Of a stretch of 64,000 nucleotides of DNA, positions 1 through 8,677 are shown piece after piece. The stretch's first letter is position 1. Each line of letters opens with the position of its first letter. Position numbers and translations under genes: made by a program. The notes beneath the pieces were generated by a model, which had not been told where the DNA came from, made no database searches, and was given only the letters and a program-made list of their open reading frames with translations. Source of the stretch: Kitasatospora sp. SUK 42 (GTDB lineage: Bacteria; Actinomycetota; Actinomycetes; Streptomycetales; Streptomycetaceae); contig NZ_LFMD02000002.1 in NCBI RefSeq assembly GCF_015776785.2, forward strand, positions 96,919 to 160,918. The letters run 5' to 3'.

Positions 1-23
1 AGCCAGGATCAAACTCTCCGTGA
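1..23 (-). rRNA. 16S ribosomal RNA, 5' end only
   Basis: Read on the minus strand, the first bases give CACGGAGAGTTTGATCCTGG, the near-universal 5' end of bacterial 16S rRNA in its actinomycete form. Only about 23 nt of the mature RNA are inside the window; the rest of the operon lies beyond the left edge. The exact 5' end is inferred from known Streptomyces 16S sequences. Confidence 0.95.
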
Positions 24-552
24 ATGTTTACCCGGCAGTGCTTAATTAAAAGCCTCGGGTCCACACCCGCGTTGAGCGGCACGGCAACCACCGGAATAGG
101 GTGGTCCCGCGCACTGCGTCCTCGCTAGTGTTATTTCAAAAGGAATCTCCAACCCCAGAAGAATCTGAGGCCGGGGATGTCAACATATCTGGCGTTGACT
201 TTTGGCACGCTGTTGAGTTCTCAAGGAACGGACGCTTCCTTCGAGCCGCCTTCCAGCGGGCCCTCCGGGCGCTTCGTTCTTTCGTGTTTCCAGCTTATCA
301 GATGTTTTCCGCTCCGTTTTCCGGAGTTTCATTCATCCGATTTCCCGAACTGGCCGGGGCCGCTTTTCGCGACGACCACCACGTTAGCGCATTCCGAGAG
401 TTATCTCGAAATTCACGCTCACACCCGATTGACGGGACGCCAATGGACCCAACTGAATGGGCGCCAAAGTGTGAGGGTGGGTCTTGCTGAGTGGGGTGGC
501 CGCTCTAGCGACTCGTTCCACACTAGGCCACTCGGAGGACAACGTCAAACGT
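24..552 (-). promoter_or_regulatory. rRNA operon leader and promoter region
   Basis: This 530-nt stretch has no credible gene and is visibly less GC-rich than its surroundings. On the minus strand, bases 226-204 read CCTTGAGAACTCAACAGCG..., the conserved boxA-like antitermination and processing element of actinobacterial rRNA leaders. It is followed toward 16S by A/T-rich leader with paired segments. Several rrn promoters are expected here in this family. I could not pick reliable -35/-10 pairs by eye; TAAGCT at about 294-299 (minus strand) is one -10 candidate. Confidence 0.75.
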
Positions 553-584
553 CGAGGGCGGGATCCGGCTGGATCCCGCCCTCG
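553..584 (-). terminator. intrinsic terminator of tyrS
   Basis: A perfect 14-bp inverted repeat, CGAGGGCGGGATCC / GGATCCCGCCCTCG with a 4-nt loop, lies about 40 nt after the tyrS stop and before the rrn promoter region. There is no long U-tract, which is usual for this family. It would also insulate the rrn promoters. Confidence 0.85.
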
Positions 585-621
585 TTCGTCAAAGCCGCAG
601 GTCAGCGGCGTCGGGTTTCGG

Positions 622-1899
622 TCACGCCGACGCCGGCACCAGCTCGGCCGCGGCCAGGTTGCGCTTGCCGCGACGCAGCACCAGCCAGCGGCCGTGCAGC
701 AGGTCGGCCTCGGTCGGCACTGCCTCCTCGTCCGTCACCTTGACGTTGTTGAGGTAGGCACCGCCCTCCTTGATCGTCCGGCGGGCGGCCGAGCGGCTCG
801 GCGCCAGGCCGACGGCGACCAACAGGTCGACCACCGGCTGGAGTTCGGACACCTCGGCCTTCGGGACCTCGGCCAGGGCGGCGGCCATGGTCGGGGCCTC
901 CAGGTCGGCCAGGTCGCCCTGCCCGAACAGCGCCTTGGACGCGGCGACCGCGCGCTCGTACTGCTCGGCGCCGTGCACCAACGTCGTGAGCTCCTCGGCC
1001 AGGGCTCGCTGGGCGAGACGGGCGGCGGGGCGCTCGGTGGTCTCGCGCTCCAGCTCCTCGATCTCCTCCTTCGAGCGGAAGCTGAAGATCCGCAGGAAGT
1101 TGGGGACGTCCCGGTCGTCCGCGTTCAGCCAGAACTGGTAGAAGGCGTACGGAGTGGTCAGCTCGGGGTCGAGCCAGACCGTGCCGGACTCGGTCTTGCC
1201 GAACTTGGTGCCGTCGGCCTTGACGATCAGCGGCGTGGCCAGCGCGTGCACGGACTTGCCGTCGGCCTTGCGGATCAGGTCCGTGCCGGCGGTGAGGTTT
1301 CCCCACTGGTCGCTGCCGCCGGTCTGCAGGGTGCAGCCGTAGCGGCGGTTCAGCTCCAGGTAGTCCATGCCCTGGAGGATCTGGTAGCTGAACTCGGTGT
1401 AGCTGATGCCCGCGTCGGAGTTGAGCCGTCGGGCGACGGCCTCCTTGGCGATCATGTTGTTCACGCGGAAGTACTTGCCCACGTCGCGCAGCAGGCTGAT
1501 GGCCGACATCCCGGAGGTCCAGTCCAGGTTGTTGACCATGCGCGCCGCGTACTGGCCCTCGAAGTCGAGGAAGCGCGAGATCTGGCCGCGCAGGCGCTCC
1601 ACCCAGCCGGCCACCGTCTCGGGGTCGTTGAGCACGCGCTCGGCGGTGGGCTTCGGGTCGCCGATCAGGCCCGTGGCGCCGCCGACCAGGCCGAGCGGGA
1701 GGTTCCCCGCCTGCTGGATGCGGCGCATGGTGAGGATCTGCACCAGGTTGCCGAGGTGCAGGCTGGGGGCCGTCGGGTCGAAGCCGCAATAGAACGTGAC
1801 CGGGCCGTCCGCGAACGCCTTGCGCAGTGCGTCCTCGTCAGTGGACAGGGCGATCAGCCCACGCCACCGCAGCTCGTCGACGATGTCCGTCACGGTCAC
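622..1899 (-). CDS. tyrS: tyrosyl-tRNA synthetase
   Basis: Cytoplasmic enzyme that charges tRNA-Tyr with tyrosine using ATP. The 425-residue product is the normal length for bacterial TyrS. A class I catalytic fold carries the HIGH-type motif LHLG at residues 47-50, the tyrosine-pocket segment GGSDQWGN at 194-201 and the KMSKS-type loop KFGKT at 232-236. The C-terminal part (about 360-420) matches an S4 RNA-binding domain. The gene stands alone, between its own hairpin terminator toward the rRNA operon and a divergent HNH gene. The ATG at 1899 opens directly into the conserved N-terminus (TDIVDELRWRGL). Nothing unusual was seen. Confidence 0.97.
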   Translation of the reverse strand: MTVTDIVDELRWRGLIALSTDEDALRKAFADGPVTFYCGFDPTAPSLHLGNLVQILTMRRIQQAGNLPLGLVGGATGLIGDPKPTAERVLNDPETVAGWVERLRGQISRFLDFEGQYAARMVNNLDWTSGMSAISLLRDVGKYFRVNNMIAKEAVARRLNSDAGISYTEFSYQILQGMDYLELNRRYGCTLQTGGSDQWGNLTAGTDLIRKADGKSVHALATPLIVKADGTKFGKTESGTVWLDPELTTPYAFYQFWLNADDRDVPNFLRIFSFRSKEEIEELERETTERPAARLAQRALAEELTTLVHGAEQYERAVAASKALFGQGDLADLEAPTMAAALAEVPKAEVSELQPVVDLLVAVGLAPSRSAARRTIKEGGAYLNNVKVTDEEAVPTEADLLHGRWLVLRRGKRNLAAAELVPASA

Positions 1900-2164
1900 G
1901 CTTCTCCTTCGATCGGGCGTCCGCCCGGCGACGGCCCGGTTCGGTCGGGCCCCCGGGTCGGTACGACTCCAGCCTGATAGAGCCTACGCGGTTCCGGCCA
2001 GCGAGTTTTCCCCGAGGCACTCCCGCGAGGTGCCGCCGATACCGGAAATTCCGTTGTTCGTCGGCTGCGGGCCCATTCAGAGTGGTTCCACCGCCGTACG
2101 GCGGCAGTGACGTGTGTGGAGACGGTCGTGCCGCCGTGGCACGCCCGTGGGAAGGGTGTGCCGA

Positions 2165-2695
2165 GTGCGCAACACGCTGGTTCTGAACGCGAGCTACGAG
2201 CCCCTGACGACGGTGTCGCTCCAGCGCGCCGTCGTCCTGGTGCTCCAGGACAAGGCGGTGGTGGAGCAGGCGCATCCGCTGCGCTCGATACGAGGTACGG
2301 GCGTCACCGTCCCGGTGCCCCGGGTGATCAGACTGCAACGGTACGTACGGGTGCCGTTCCGACAACAGGCCCCGTGGTCCCGACGGGGCGTGCTGGCCCG
2401 GGACCAGCACCTGTGCGCGTACTGCGGGCGCCGGGCCACCACGGTGGACCACCTCCAGCCCAGGTCGCGCGGCGGTGCGGACAGCTGGATGAACACCGTG
2501 GCCGCGTGCGCGGAGGACAACCAGCGCAAGGCCGACCGGACACCGGAGCAGGCCGGGATGAAGCTGCTGCGGCGGCCGTTCGTGCCGACGCCGCAGGCCA
2601 CCCTGATGCTGGCGCTCGGGCTGCGCGGCTCGGAGGCCCGGGAGCTCGCCGACTGGCTGCCGGCCATACCGGGGCAGCCGGCCCCGGCGGCCTGA
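2165..2695 (+). CDS. HNH endonuclease family protein
   Basis: A 176-residue protein with a central HNH nuclease domain: a zinc-type pair CAYC, then TTVDHLQPRSRGG and a following N/K-rich segment (NQRKADRT) around residues 82-125. The start is placed at GTG 2165, giving MRNTLVLNASYEPL, because this is where related actinomycete proteins begin and a GAAGGG ribosome site lies 8 nt upstream; an in-frame ATG at 2114 has no such site. The family is common and mostly uncharacterised. Being a single-copy chromosomal gene beside tyrS, without a methylase or phage genes, it is more likely a housekeeping nuclease than a restriction enzyme (inference). Confidence 0.85.
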   Translation: MRNTLVLNASYEPLTTVSLQRAVVLVLQDKAVVEQAHPLRSIRGTGVTVPVPRVIRLQRYVRVPFRQQAPWSRRGVLARDQHLCAYCGRRATTVDHLQPRSRGGADSWMNTVAACAEDNQRKADRTPEQAGMKLLRRPFVPTPQATLMLALGLRGSEARELADWLPAIPGQPAPAA

Positions 2696-2699
2696 GAGG

Positions 2700-2732
2700 G
2701 GCTCCGGAAGCGGCCTGAGAACCGCGGGAGCC
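2700..2732. terminator. weak hairpin between convergent genes
   Basis: GGCTCC at 2700-2705 pairs with GGAGCC at 2727-2732, with an inner GCGG/CCGC pairing. It sits exactly between the convergent HNH and PQQ-repeat genes. The stem is short and there is no U-run, so this is tentative. Confidence 0.4.
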
Positions 2733-2736
2733 GGGC

Positions 2737-4704
2737 TCAGTCCTTCGCCTGGTAGCCCGCCGCCGTACCGAAGTTGGCCGAGTGCTCGGGCACCACGACC
2801 ACCTGCCCGCCGCCGATCGCCACCCGCCCGGAGACCAGCAGCGAGCCGGTGCCGGGCGGGAAGTTGCCGCCGACCGCCTCCTGGCCACCCGCCAGCGGGA
2901 AGCGGATGAGGTGGGCGGGCTGGTCGCGGCGTTCGTCGGCGGCGAGCACCAGCGAGCCGCCGTCGATGCCGACCGCCCGGACGGTGCCCTTGGCGGTGAC
3001 CGGCGCCTTCCAGTGCTGCTTGCCGGTGTCCAGGTCGTAGCCGACCGCGGACACCGGCCCGCCGCCGTTCGCCGGGACCAGGGCGGCGACCATGGTGCGG
3101 CCCTCGAAGAACACGTCGGGAGTGGCCGAAAACGTACCGTGGGAGACGTCCAGGCGGCCGCCGTCCACGACCACCGGGATCTCGGCGGCCGGGTCACCGG
3201 CCGCACCCCAGGCGAACACCCGGTCGTCCTCCGGCTTCCCGCCGGTGGTGAGCACCACGGCCGGCTCGGCGGAGAGCACCGTCACCGTCTTCGGCTGGTT
3301 GTTCAGTCCTCGCCACCAGGCGACCTTGCCGTCCACCGTGTTCAGTGCGACGGCCTGGTCGGCCGGGGTCGAGTCGGCGCAGGTGGAGGCGACCAGCACG
3401 GTCTTGCCGGTCACACCGCCGGACAGGGTGCAGAACTTGCCCTGCCCGGTGTACTGCCAGACGTCCTTGCCCTCGGCCGTGTCCCAGGCCACCACCCGGT
3501 CGTCGCCGACCGCGATCACCTTGTCCTCGGTGACGCCGATCCGTGCGCCGTACGAGTCCTTGGCGTCCGAGAGGGTCTTGGTCCAGGCGGTCTTGCCGGT
3601 CTTGGTGTCCACGGCGGCCACCAGCGTGCAGGGGCTCTTCGGGTCGGCCTGCGGCCGGAACAGGACCGCCCCCAGCCCGGCCGGGTTCACGCCCGCCGAC
3701 AGTCCGCAGGGGACGGCCCCGGCCGCCGGCGGCTCGACCGACCAGGCCGGCTTGCCCGCCGCCCGGTCGTACGCGTGCACGCCCGATCCGTCGGCCCGGA
3801 CCACCGCGTCGGTCAGCAACCAGCTGCCGACCAGCGTGTCGTCTCCCCCGGGCTGCCCCGGTTGCCCGGTCTGCCCGGGTTGCCCGGTCTGCCCGGGTTG
3901 CCCGGTCTGCCCGGCGCCGGCCGCCTGCACGGACCACGCCTTGGTGTGCGCCACCGCGAACCCGGGCTCGCCGCCGCCGGACGCGACCGCGCTGCCACCG
4001 CCCTCGGCGCCGACCGTCAGCGCGGCGGCGATCAGCACCCCGAGCGCGGCCACCCCGGCCCCGGCCCGCACCAGCAGGGCCCGGCGGCCGGGCACGTGCT
4101 CCCCGGTCAGTACGGAGTCGGCGGCCGCCCTGGCCCTGGCCGCCAGCGCCCCTCCGGAGCCGGAGCCGCCCCGACGACGGGCGGCGGCCCGCGACGGCGC
4201 GGCGGGCTTGGCGTCGGACTCCGGCTCGGACTCGGACGACTCGGCGGGGGGCTGTTCCTCCCCGGCCTCGGGTACGGGCTCCGGCTCCTCCAGGTGCACG
4301 TAGCCGTCGGCGGAGTACTCGGCCCCCGCCGGGACGTACAGCCCCTCCTGCGCGGGCTGCTGCTGCTCGGCGGCGTACGGCGGGTACTGCTGCTGGTACG
4401 GCTGGTACTGCCCCTGCTCGCCGTACGCCCCCTGGACGTAGCCGCCCTCGGCGTACCCGGTCGGACCGTAACCGCCCTGACCGTGCGACCACTCGGACTG
4501 CCCGTACTGCGGCTGCTGCCCGTACTCGACCGGGCCGTAGCCCTCCTGCGGCCACTGCGCCTGCTGCGGCGTCCGCTGCTGGGGCAGGGGATGGGACTGA
4601 GACTGGGGCTGGGACTGGGGTTGCCCGTAGTACCCGTCCTGCTGCTCCTGGGGGTACCACGGCTGCTGCTGGGCGTGGGGGTCTCCGAAGGGCTCCTGCG
4701 CCAT
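2737..4704 (-). CDS. PQQ-like beta-propeller repeat membrane protein
   Basis: About 655 residues. The first 150 are low-complexity and rich in Q, P, Y and G (repeats such as QPQSQPQSQ), followed by an acidic P/E-rich stretch. One hydrophobic segment (ALLVRAGAGVAALGVLIAAALTVG, about 210-232) predicts a single-pass protein with an outside C-terminus. Then comes a QTGQPG repeat linker and a long domain with recurring blade motifs (VYA/VAWDT..GK..W..., AAVDTKTGKTAW, VAWDTAEGKDVW, VGYDLDTGKQHW) typical of PQQ-enzyme-like/BamB-like propellers. ATG 4704 starts MAQEPFGDPH; the open frame extends further upstream but into unconserved sequence. Probably a cell-surface scaffold or sensor; the ligand is unknown. 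Confidence 0.8.
   Translation of the reverse strand: MAQEPFGDPHAQQQPWYPQEQQDGYYGQPQSQPQSQSHPLPQQRTPQQAQWPQEGYGPVEYGQQPQYGQSEWSHGQGGYGPTGYAEGGYVQGAYGEQGQYQPYQQQYPPYAAEQQQPAQEGLYVPAGAEYSADGYVHLEEPEPVPEAGEEQPPAESSESEPESDAKPAAPSRAAARRRGGSGSGGALAARARAAADSVLTGEHVPGRRALLVRAGAGVAALGVLIAAALTVGAEGGGSAVASGGGEPGFAVAHTKAWSVQAAGAGQTGQPGQTGQPGQTGQPGQPGGDDTLVGSWLLTDAVVRADGSGVHAYDRAAGKPAWSVEPPAAGAVPCGLSAGVNPAGLGAVLFRPQADPKSPCTLVAAVDTKTGKTAWTKTLSDAKDSYGARIGVTEDKVIAVGDDRVVAWDTAEGKDVWQYTGQGKFCTLSGGVTGKTVLVASTCADSTPADQAVALNTVDGKVAWWRGLNNQPKTVTVLSAEPAVVLTTGGKPEDDRVFAWGAAGDPAAEIPVVVDGGRLDVSHGTFSATPDVFFEGRTMVAALVPANGGGPVSAVGYDLDTGKQHWKAPVTAKGTVRAVGIDGGSLVLAADERRDQPAHLIRFPLAGGQEAVGGNFPPGTGSLLVSGRVAIGGGQVVVVPEHSANFGTAAGYQAKD
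3861..3914. repeat. three perfect 18-bp tandem repeats
   Basis: The unit GTTGCCCGGTCTGCCCGG occurs three times without mismatch inside the PQQ-repeat gene. On the coding strand each unit encodes the hexapeptide PGQTGQ (in phase, QTGQPG), forming a flexible linker between the membrane segment and the propeller. The copy number could vary by slippage. Confidence 0.95.
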
Positions 4705-4812
4705 CGTTCCGTCCCTCCCAGCCCCCGGCCGCCTGCCGCTTGCGGCAGTCAGCATCTCACGCCCGCGCGGGCGCGCCGTCCGGGCCCTCGACGCCCGCCC
4801 GGCGGGCCGGCC

Positions 4813-5118
4813 TCAGGCCGCCGACTCGGCGTGCAGGGCCTCGTCGATGCGGGCGGCGAGGGTGAAGTCCAGGCCGGTGAGCCCGCCGGCGCTGTGGGTG
4901 GACAGGACGAAGCGCAGGGTGCGCCAACGGATGTCGACGTCGGGGTGGTGGTCCAGCGCCTCGGCCTGCTCGGCGACGGCGACGACCACCCGGATCGCCG
5001 CCGGGAAGTCCGGGGCGTCGGCGCTGCGGACGATGCTGTCGCCCTCCCGGCTCCAGAGCGGCACGGCCGCCAGCGCCGTCCTGATCTCGTCCTCGGTCAG
5101 CCGTTCCCTGCTGCTCAT
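4813..5118 (-). CDS. 4a-hydroxytetrahydrobiopterin dehydratase
   Basis: A 101-residue protein of the pterin-4a-carbinolamine dehydratase family, which dehydrates 4a-hydroxytetrahydropterin during pterin recycling and also occurs in bacteria without aromatic hydroxylases. The active-site signature is clear: EALDHHPDVDIRW, with the paired histidines, then V-STHSAGGLT. The chosen ATG at 5118 (MSSRERLTEDEI) has a GGGAG site about 8 nt upstream; an upstream ATG at 5163 adds an unconserved leader. No aromatic amino acid hydroxylase lies nearby, so its pterin substrate here is open. Confidence 0.93.
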   Translation of the reverse strand: MSSRERLTEDEIRTALAAVPLWSREGDSIVRSADAPDFPAAIRVVVAVAEQAEALDHHPDVDIRWRTLRFVLSTHSAGGLTGLDFTLAARIDEALHAESAA

Positions 5119-5191
5119 CGGTGCGCTCCCGTTCGTGGTCGGTCGAGCTGCGAACCGGTCCAACCTACTGGTCCAGTGGACTGACGGACCG

Positions 5192-5950
5192 TCAACTCGC
5201 CAGCAGCCTGATGACGGCCACGAGTCCGACCACCACGATGACCCCGCGCAGCGCGGCCGGCCGCATCCGGCGGCCGACCTTGGCGCCGAGCAGGCCGCCG
5301 ACCAGCGAGCCCGCCGCGATCAGCCCGGCGGCCGTCCAGTTCACCGTCGAGGTGAACAGGAAGAACAGTGCGGCGACCCCGTTGACGATCAGCGCCAGGG
5401 CGTTCTTCACCGCGTTGATCCGCTGCAGGTCCTCCTGGAGGAGCATGCCCATCAGCGCCATCAGCAGGACGCCCTGGGCGGCGCCGAAGTAGCCGCCGTA
5501 GATGCCGGTGAGGAAGACCCCGACCAGCAGCACCAGGCTGCCGTCCGGGTCGCCGCCGGGGCGGCGACGGGCGGCGACGGCCTTGGCCACCCAGGGCTGG
5601 ATCACCACCAGGACCAGGGCGAGCAGGATCAGCACCGGCACGATCGCGTCGAAGGCGCCCTTCGGCAGCTTGATCAGCAGCAGCGCGCCGACCAGTCCGC
5701 CGAGCAGCGAGGCGCTGCCCAGGCGCAGCAGCCGACGACCCTGGCCGGCCAGTTCGCGGCGGTAGCCGATCACACCGCTGAGCGAGCCGGGCACCAGGCC
5801 GAAGGAGTTGGAGACGTTCGCGGTGACCGGTGGGATGCCGACGGCGAGCAGGACCGGGAAGGTGATCAGGGTGCCGGAGCCGACGATCACATTGATCATC
5901 CCGGCACCGACACCGGCCACCAGGACGGCGATCGCCTCCCAGAGCGTCAT
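5192..5950 (-). CDS. TSUP (TauE/SafE) family sulfite exporter-like transporter
   Basis: A 252-residue integral membrane protein with about eight predicted helices arranged as two similar halves, as in the 4-toluene sulfonate uptake permease (TauE/SafE) family. Marker segments are the N-terminal GAGMINVIVGSGTLITFP and the second-half GIYGGYFGAAQGVLLMALM. Members move small sulfur- or organo-anions across the cytoplasmic membrane; the substrate cannot be read from the sequence. ATG 5950 has a GAGAGG site 7 nt upstream. It may be transcribed together with the downstream dehydratase gene (gap of 73 nt), but no functional link is evident. Confidence 0.9.
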   Translation of the reverse strand: MTLWEAIAVLVAGVGAGMINVIVGSGTLITFPVLLAVGIPPVTANVSNSFGLVPGSLSGVIGYRRELAGQGRRLLRLGSASLLGGLVGALLLIKLPKGAFDAIVPVLILLALVLVVIQPWVAKAVAARRRPGGDPDGSLVLLVGVFLTGIYGGYFGAAQGVLLMALMGMLLQEDLQRINAVKNALALIVNGVAALFFLFTSTVNWTAAGLIAAGSLVGGLLGAKVGRRMRPAALRGVIVVVGLVAVIRLLAS

Positions 5951-6063
5951 GGGTCACCTCTCCTCTCGGTCCTGTCCGAGGGGGATCATGCCGGACCTCC
6001 GGCGGCCGGACCAGACCCTCCCGGCATTCGGGACGCACGCCACAGTGCCACCGGGAACGCCGA

Positions 6064-6091
6064 GGGCCCGCCGCCCCGTGGCAGCGGGCCC
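6064..6091 (-). terminator. intrinsic terminator of the SPFH gene
   Basis: GGGCCCGC at 6064-6071 pairs perfectly with GCGGGCCC at 6084-6091 across a 12-nt loop, about 20 nt beyond the SPFH-gene stop. Confidence 0.75.
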
Positions 6092-6111
6092 CTGACGGGA
6101 TGTTCGACCGA

Positions 6112-7164
6112 TCACTCCGGGTCGATCTTGCGGTACTCCCGCGCCGGGTCCACCCGGGGACGGGCGGCACCCTTCTCGACGTCCACCGGGCGCGGCCCGG
6201 CCGCCGGGTCGATCGGCACCTGGGTGGCCGCCGGGGCCGCCTGCGGGACGCTCGGCGCCGCGAGCGCGCCGCCGTTCACGCCGCCGCCGTTGCCGGTCAG
6301 ACCGGTGAAGGCGCCGCCGAGGCCCTTGAGCGCGTCGCCGACCTCGCTGGGGATGATCCACAGCTTGTTGGAGTCGCCCTTGGCCAGCTCGGGCAGGGTC
6401 TGGAGGTACTGGTAGGCGAGCAGCTTCTGGTCGGCGTCGCCGTCGTGGATCGCCTCGAAGACCGTCCGGATCGCGGCCGCCTCACCGTCGGCGCGCAGCA
6501 CCGCGGCCTGGGCCTCACCCTCGGCCTTGAGCACCTCGGCCTGCTTCTCACCCTCGGCCTTGAGGATCTGGGCCTGGCGCTGGCCCTCGGCGGTGAGGAT
6601 CGCGGCGCGCTTGTCACGGTCGGCGCGCATCTGCTTCTCCATCGAGTCCTGGATGGAGGTCGGCGGCTCGATCGCCTTCAGCTCGACGCGGTTGACCCGG
6701 ATGCCCCACTTGCCCGTGGCCTCGTCCAGGACGCCGCGCAGGCCGGCGTTGATGACCTCGCGCGAGGTCAGGGTCGACTCCAGGTCCATCGAGCCGATGA
6801 TGTTGCGCAGCGTGGTGACGGTCAGCTGCTCGATCGCCTGGATGTAGCTGGCGACCTCGTAGGTGGCGGCGCGGGCGTCGGTCACCTGGTAGTAGATGAC
6901 GGTGTCGATGTTGACGACCAGGTTGTCCTGGGTGATCACCGGCTGCGGCGGGAACGGCACGACCTGCTCGCGCAGGTCGATCCGGTTGCGGACGCGGTCG
7001 ATGAACGGGACGACGATGTTCAGCCCTGCGTTGAGCGTCCGGGTGTAGCGGCCGAAGCGCTCCACGATCGCGGCGCTGGCCTGCGGGATGACCTGGATCG
7101 TCTTGATCAGCGCGATGAAGGCCACCACGACCAGGACGACCAAAACGATAAGGACGGGTTCCAC
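6112..7164 (-). CDS. SPFH/stomatin-like band 7 protein (slipin/QmcA type)
   Basis: A 350-residue membrane-anchored scaffold protein. Residues 1-20 form one hydrophobic segment (VLIVLVVLVVVAFIALI), followed by a complete SPFH domain (IPQASAAIVERFGRY ... LNIVVPFIDRV ... LRNIIGSMDLESTLTSRE). A charged coiled-coil region comes next, with repeated AEGEKQAEVLKAEGE-type heptads at about 190-240. The C-terminal tail is Gly/Pro-rich. Such proteins form membrane microdomains and oligomeric cages. The start is GTG 7164, with GGAGAG upstream. It follows the NfeD gene by 10 nt, and NfeD-SPFH gene pairs are a known functional unit in membrane organisation. Confidence 0.94.
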   Translation of the reverse strand: MEPVLIVLVVLVVVAFIALIKTIQVIPQASAAIVERFGRYTRTLNAGLNIVVPFIDRVRNRIDLREQVVPFPPQPVITQDNLVVNIDTVIYYQVTDARAATYEVASYIQAIEQLTVTTLRNIIGSMDLESTLTSREVINAGLRGVLDEATGKWGIRVNRVELKAIEPPTSIQDSMEKQMRADRDKRAAILTAEGQRQAQILKAEGEKQAEVLKAEGEAQAAVLRADGEAAAIRTVFEAIHDGDADQKLLAYQYLQTLPELAKGDSNKLWIIPSEVGDALKGLGGAFTGLTGNGGGVNGGALAAPSVPQAAPAATQVPIDPAAGPRPVDVEKGAARPRVDPAREYRKIDPE

Positions 7165-7174
7165 GGACTCTCCC

Positions 7175-7597
7175 CTAGACGACCAGGGCGGTCGCGCCCT
7201 GGATTTCGACGACGTCGACCTGCTGCCCGGGCTGGTAGACCTGGTCCGGGTGGAGCGCGCGGGCCGACCAGATCTCGCCGTTCAGCTTGATCCGTCCGCC
7301 CTCCCCGTCGACGGTTTCCGCGACGACCGCGGTGGCGCCCTGGAGCGCCTCGATGCCCATCTTGACCTGCGGGCCCTTCTGGAGCTGCCGGTAGGCGATC
7401 GGACGGACGACGACCACCAGCGCGACCGACACCACGAGGAAGGTCACGGCCTGGAGGACCACTCCCCCGCCCAGTCCGGCCACGCCGGCGGCGGCCAGCG
7501 ATCCGACGGCGAACATGGCGAACTCCGGCATCGCGGTGAGCACCAGCGGTATGCCGAGGGCCGCGGCGGCCAGGAGCCACCAGATCCAGCTGTCCAC
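7175..7597 (-). CDS. NfeD family protein
   Basis: A 140-residue membrane protein: three or four hydrophobic segments in residues 5-70, then a cytoplasmic-sized OB-fold (GIEALQGATAVVAETVDGEGGRIKLNGEIWSARA ... GQQVDVVEIQGATALVV), the hallmark of the short NfeD form (NfeD1b). The long protease-type domain is absent. NfeD OB domains are thought to bind the partner SPFH protein, and the stomatin-like gene is immediately downstream in the same operon. The start is GTG 7597. The evidence for the family is strong; the physiological role is general (membrane domains, quality control). Confidence 0.92.
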   Translation of the reverse strand: MDSWIWWLLAAAALGIPLVLTAMPEFAMFAVGSLAAAGVAGLGGGVVLQAVTFLVVSVALVVVVRPIAYRQLQKGPQVKMGIEALQGATAVVAETVDGEGGRIKLNGEIWSARALHPDQVYQPGQQVDVVEIQGATALVV

Positions 7598-7658
7598 ACG
7601 TCCATCCTAGGGAGCGAAGGGCCTTCAGGGGACGGTTCCCGCAGGTCGAGGGGCGGAA

Positions 7659-7680
7659 ACCGGTCGCGCGTGCGACCGGT
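7659..7680 (-). terminator. hairpin terminator after the ABC ATPase gene
   Basis: ACCGGTCGC / GCGACCGGT, a perfect 9-bp stem with a GCGT tetraloop, lies 58 nt past the ABC gene stop and upstream of nfeD. Confidence 0.8.
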
Positions 7681-7737
7681 CCCGACGGCCTTCCGTGTGA
7701 CGGACGAGTGGGGCCCCGCGACGGGGCGGACGGGGGC

Positions 7738-8529
<792 letters not shown>

Positions 8530-8665
8530 GCCTATGCCTTCCCCAAACAAAAAATCTCGGCCGTCGGTGCGGGCGGCGCGCCTACTCCGGCAGCCGGTGG
8601 GCACGGGGTGGGTGCGCCGCACACGCATGGGCAAACCTACGCCACGCGGATGACCGCCGATTCCG

Positions 8666-8671
8666 TAGGCT
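8666..8671 (+). promoter_or_regulatory. -10 element for a leaderless transcript
   Basis: TAGGCT fits the actinomycete TAnnnT -10 consensus and ends 6 nt before ATG 8678, so transcription would start at or next to the start codon. No Shine-Dalgarno sequence is present upstream of this ATG. Confidence 0.6.
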
Positions 8672-8677
8672 GGCCGG

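Noticed and set aside
24..552. Short open frames in the rRNA leader (for example 101-490, 177-743)
   Set aside because: They overlap the conserved boxA leader and rrn promoter region, lack ribosome sites and have no protein-like composition.
484..1977. A 497-codon open frame opposite tyrS
   Set aside because: It is antisense to tyrS, which has complete motifs; the translation is low-complexity and begins inside the tyrS terminator region.
3861..3914. Three short regular repeats resembling a small CRISPR array
   Set aside because: The units are contiguous, with no spacers, lie in frame within a coding region, and no cas genes are near.
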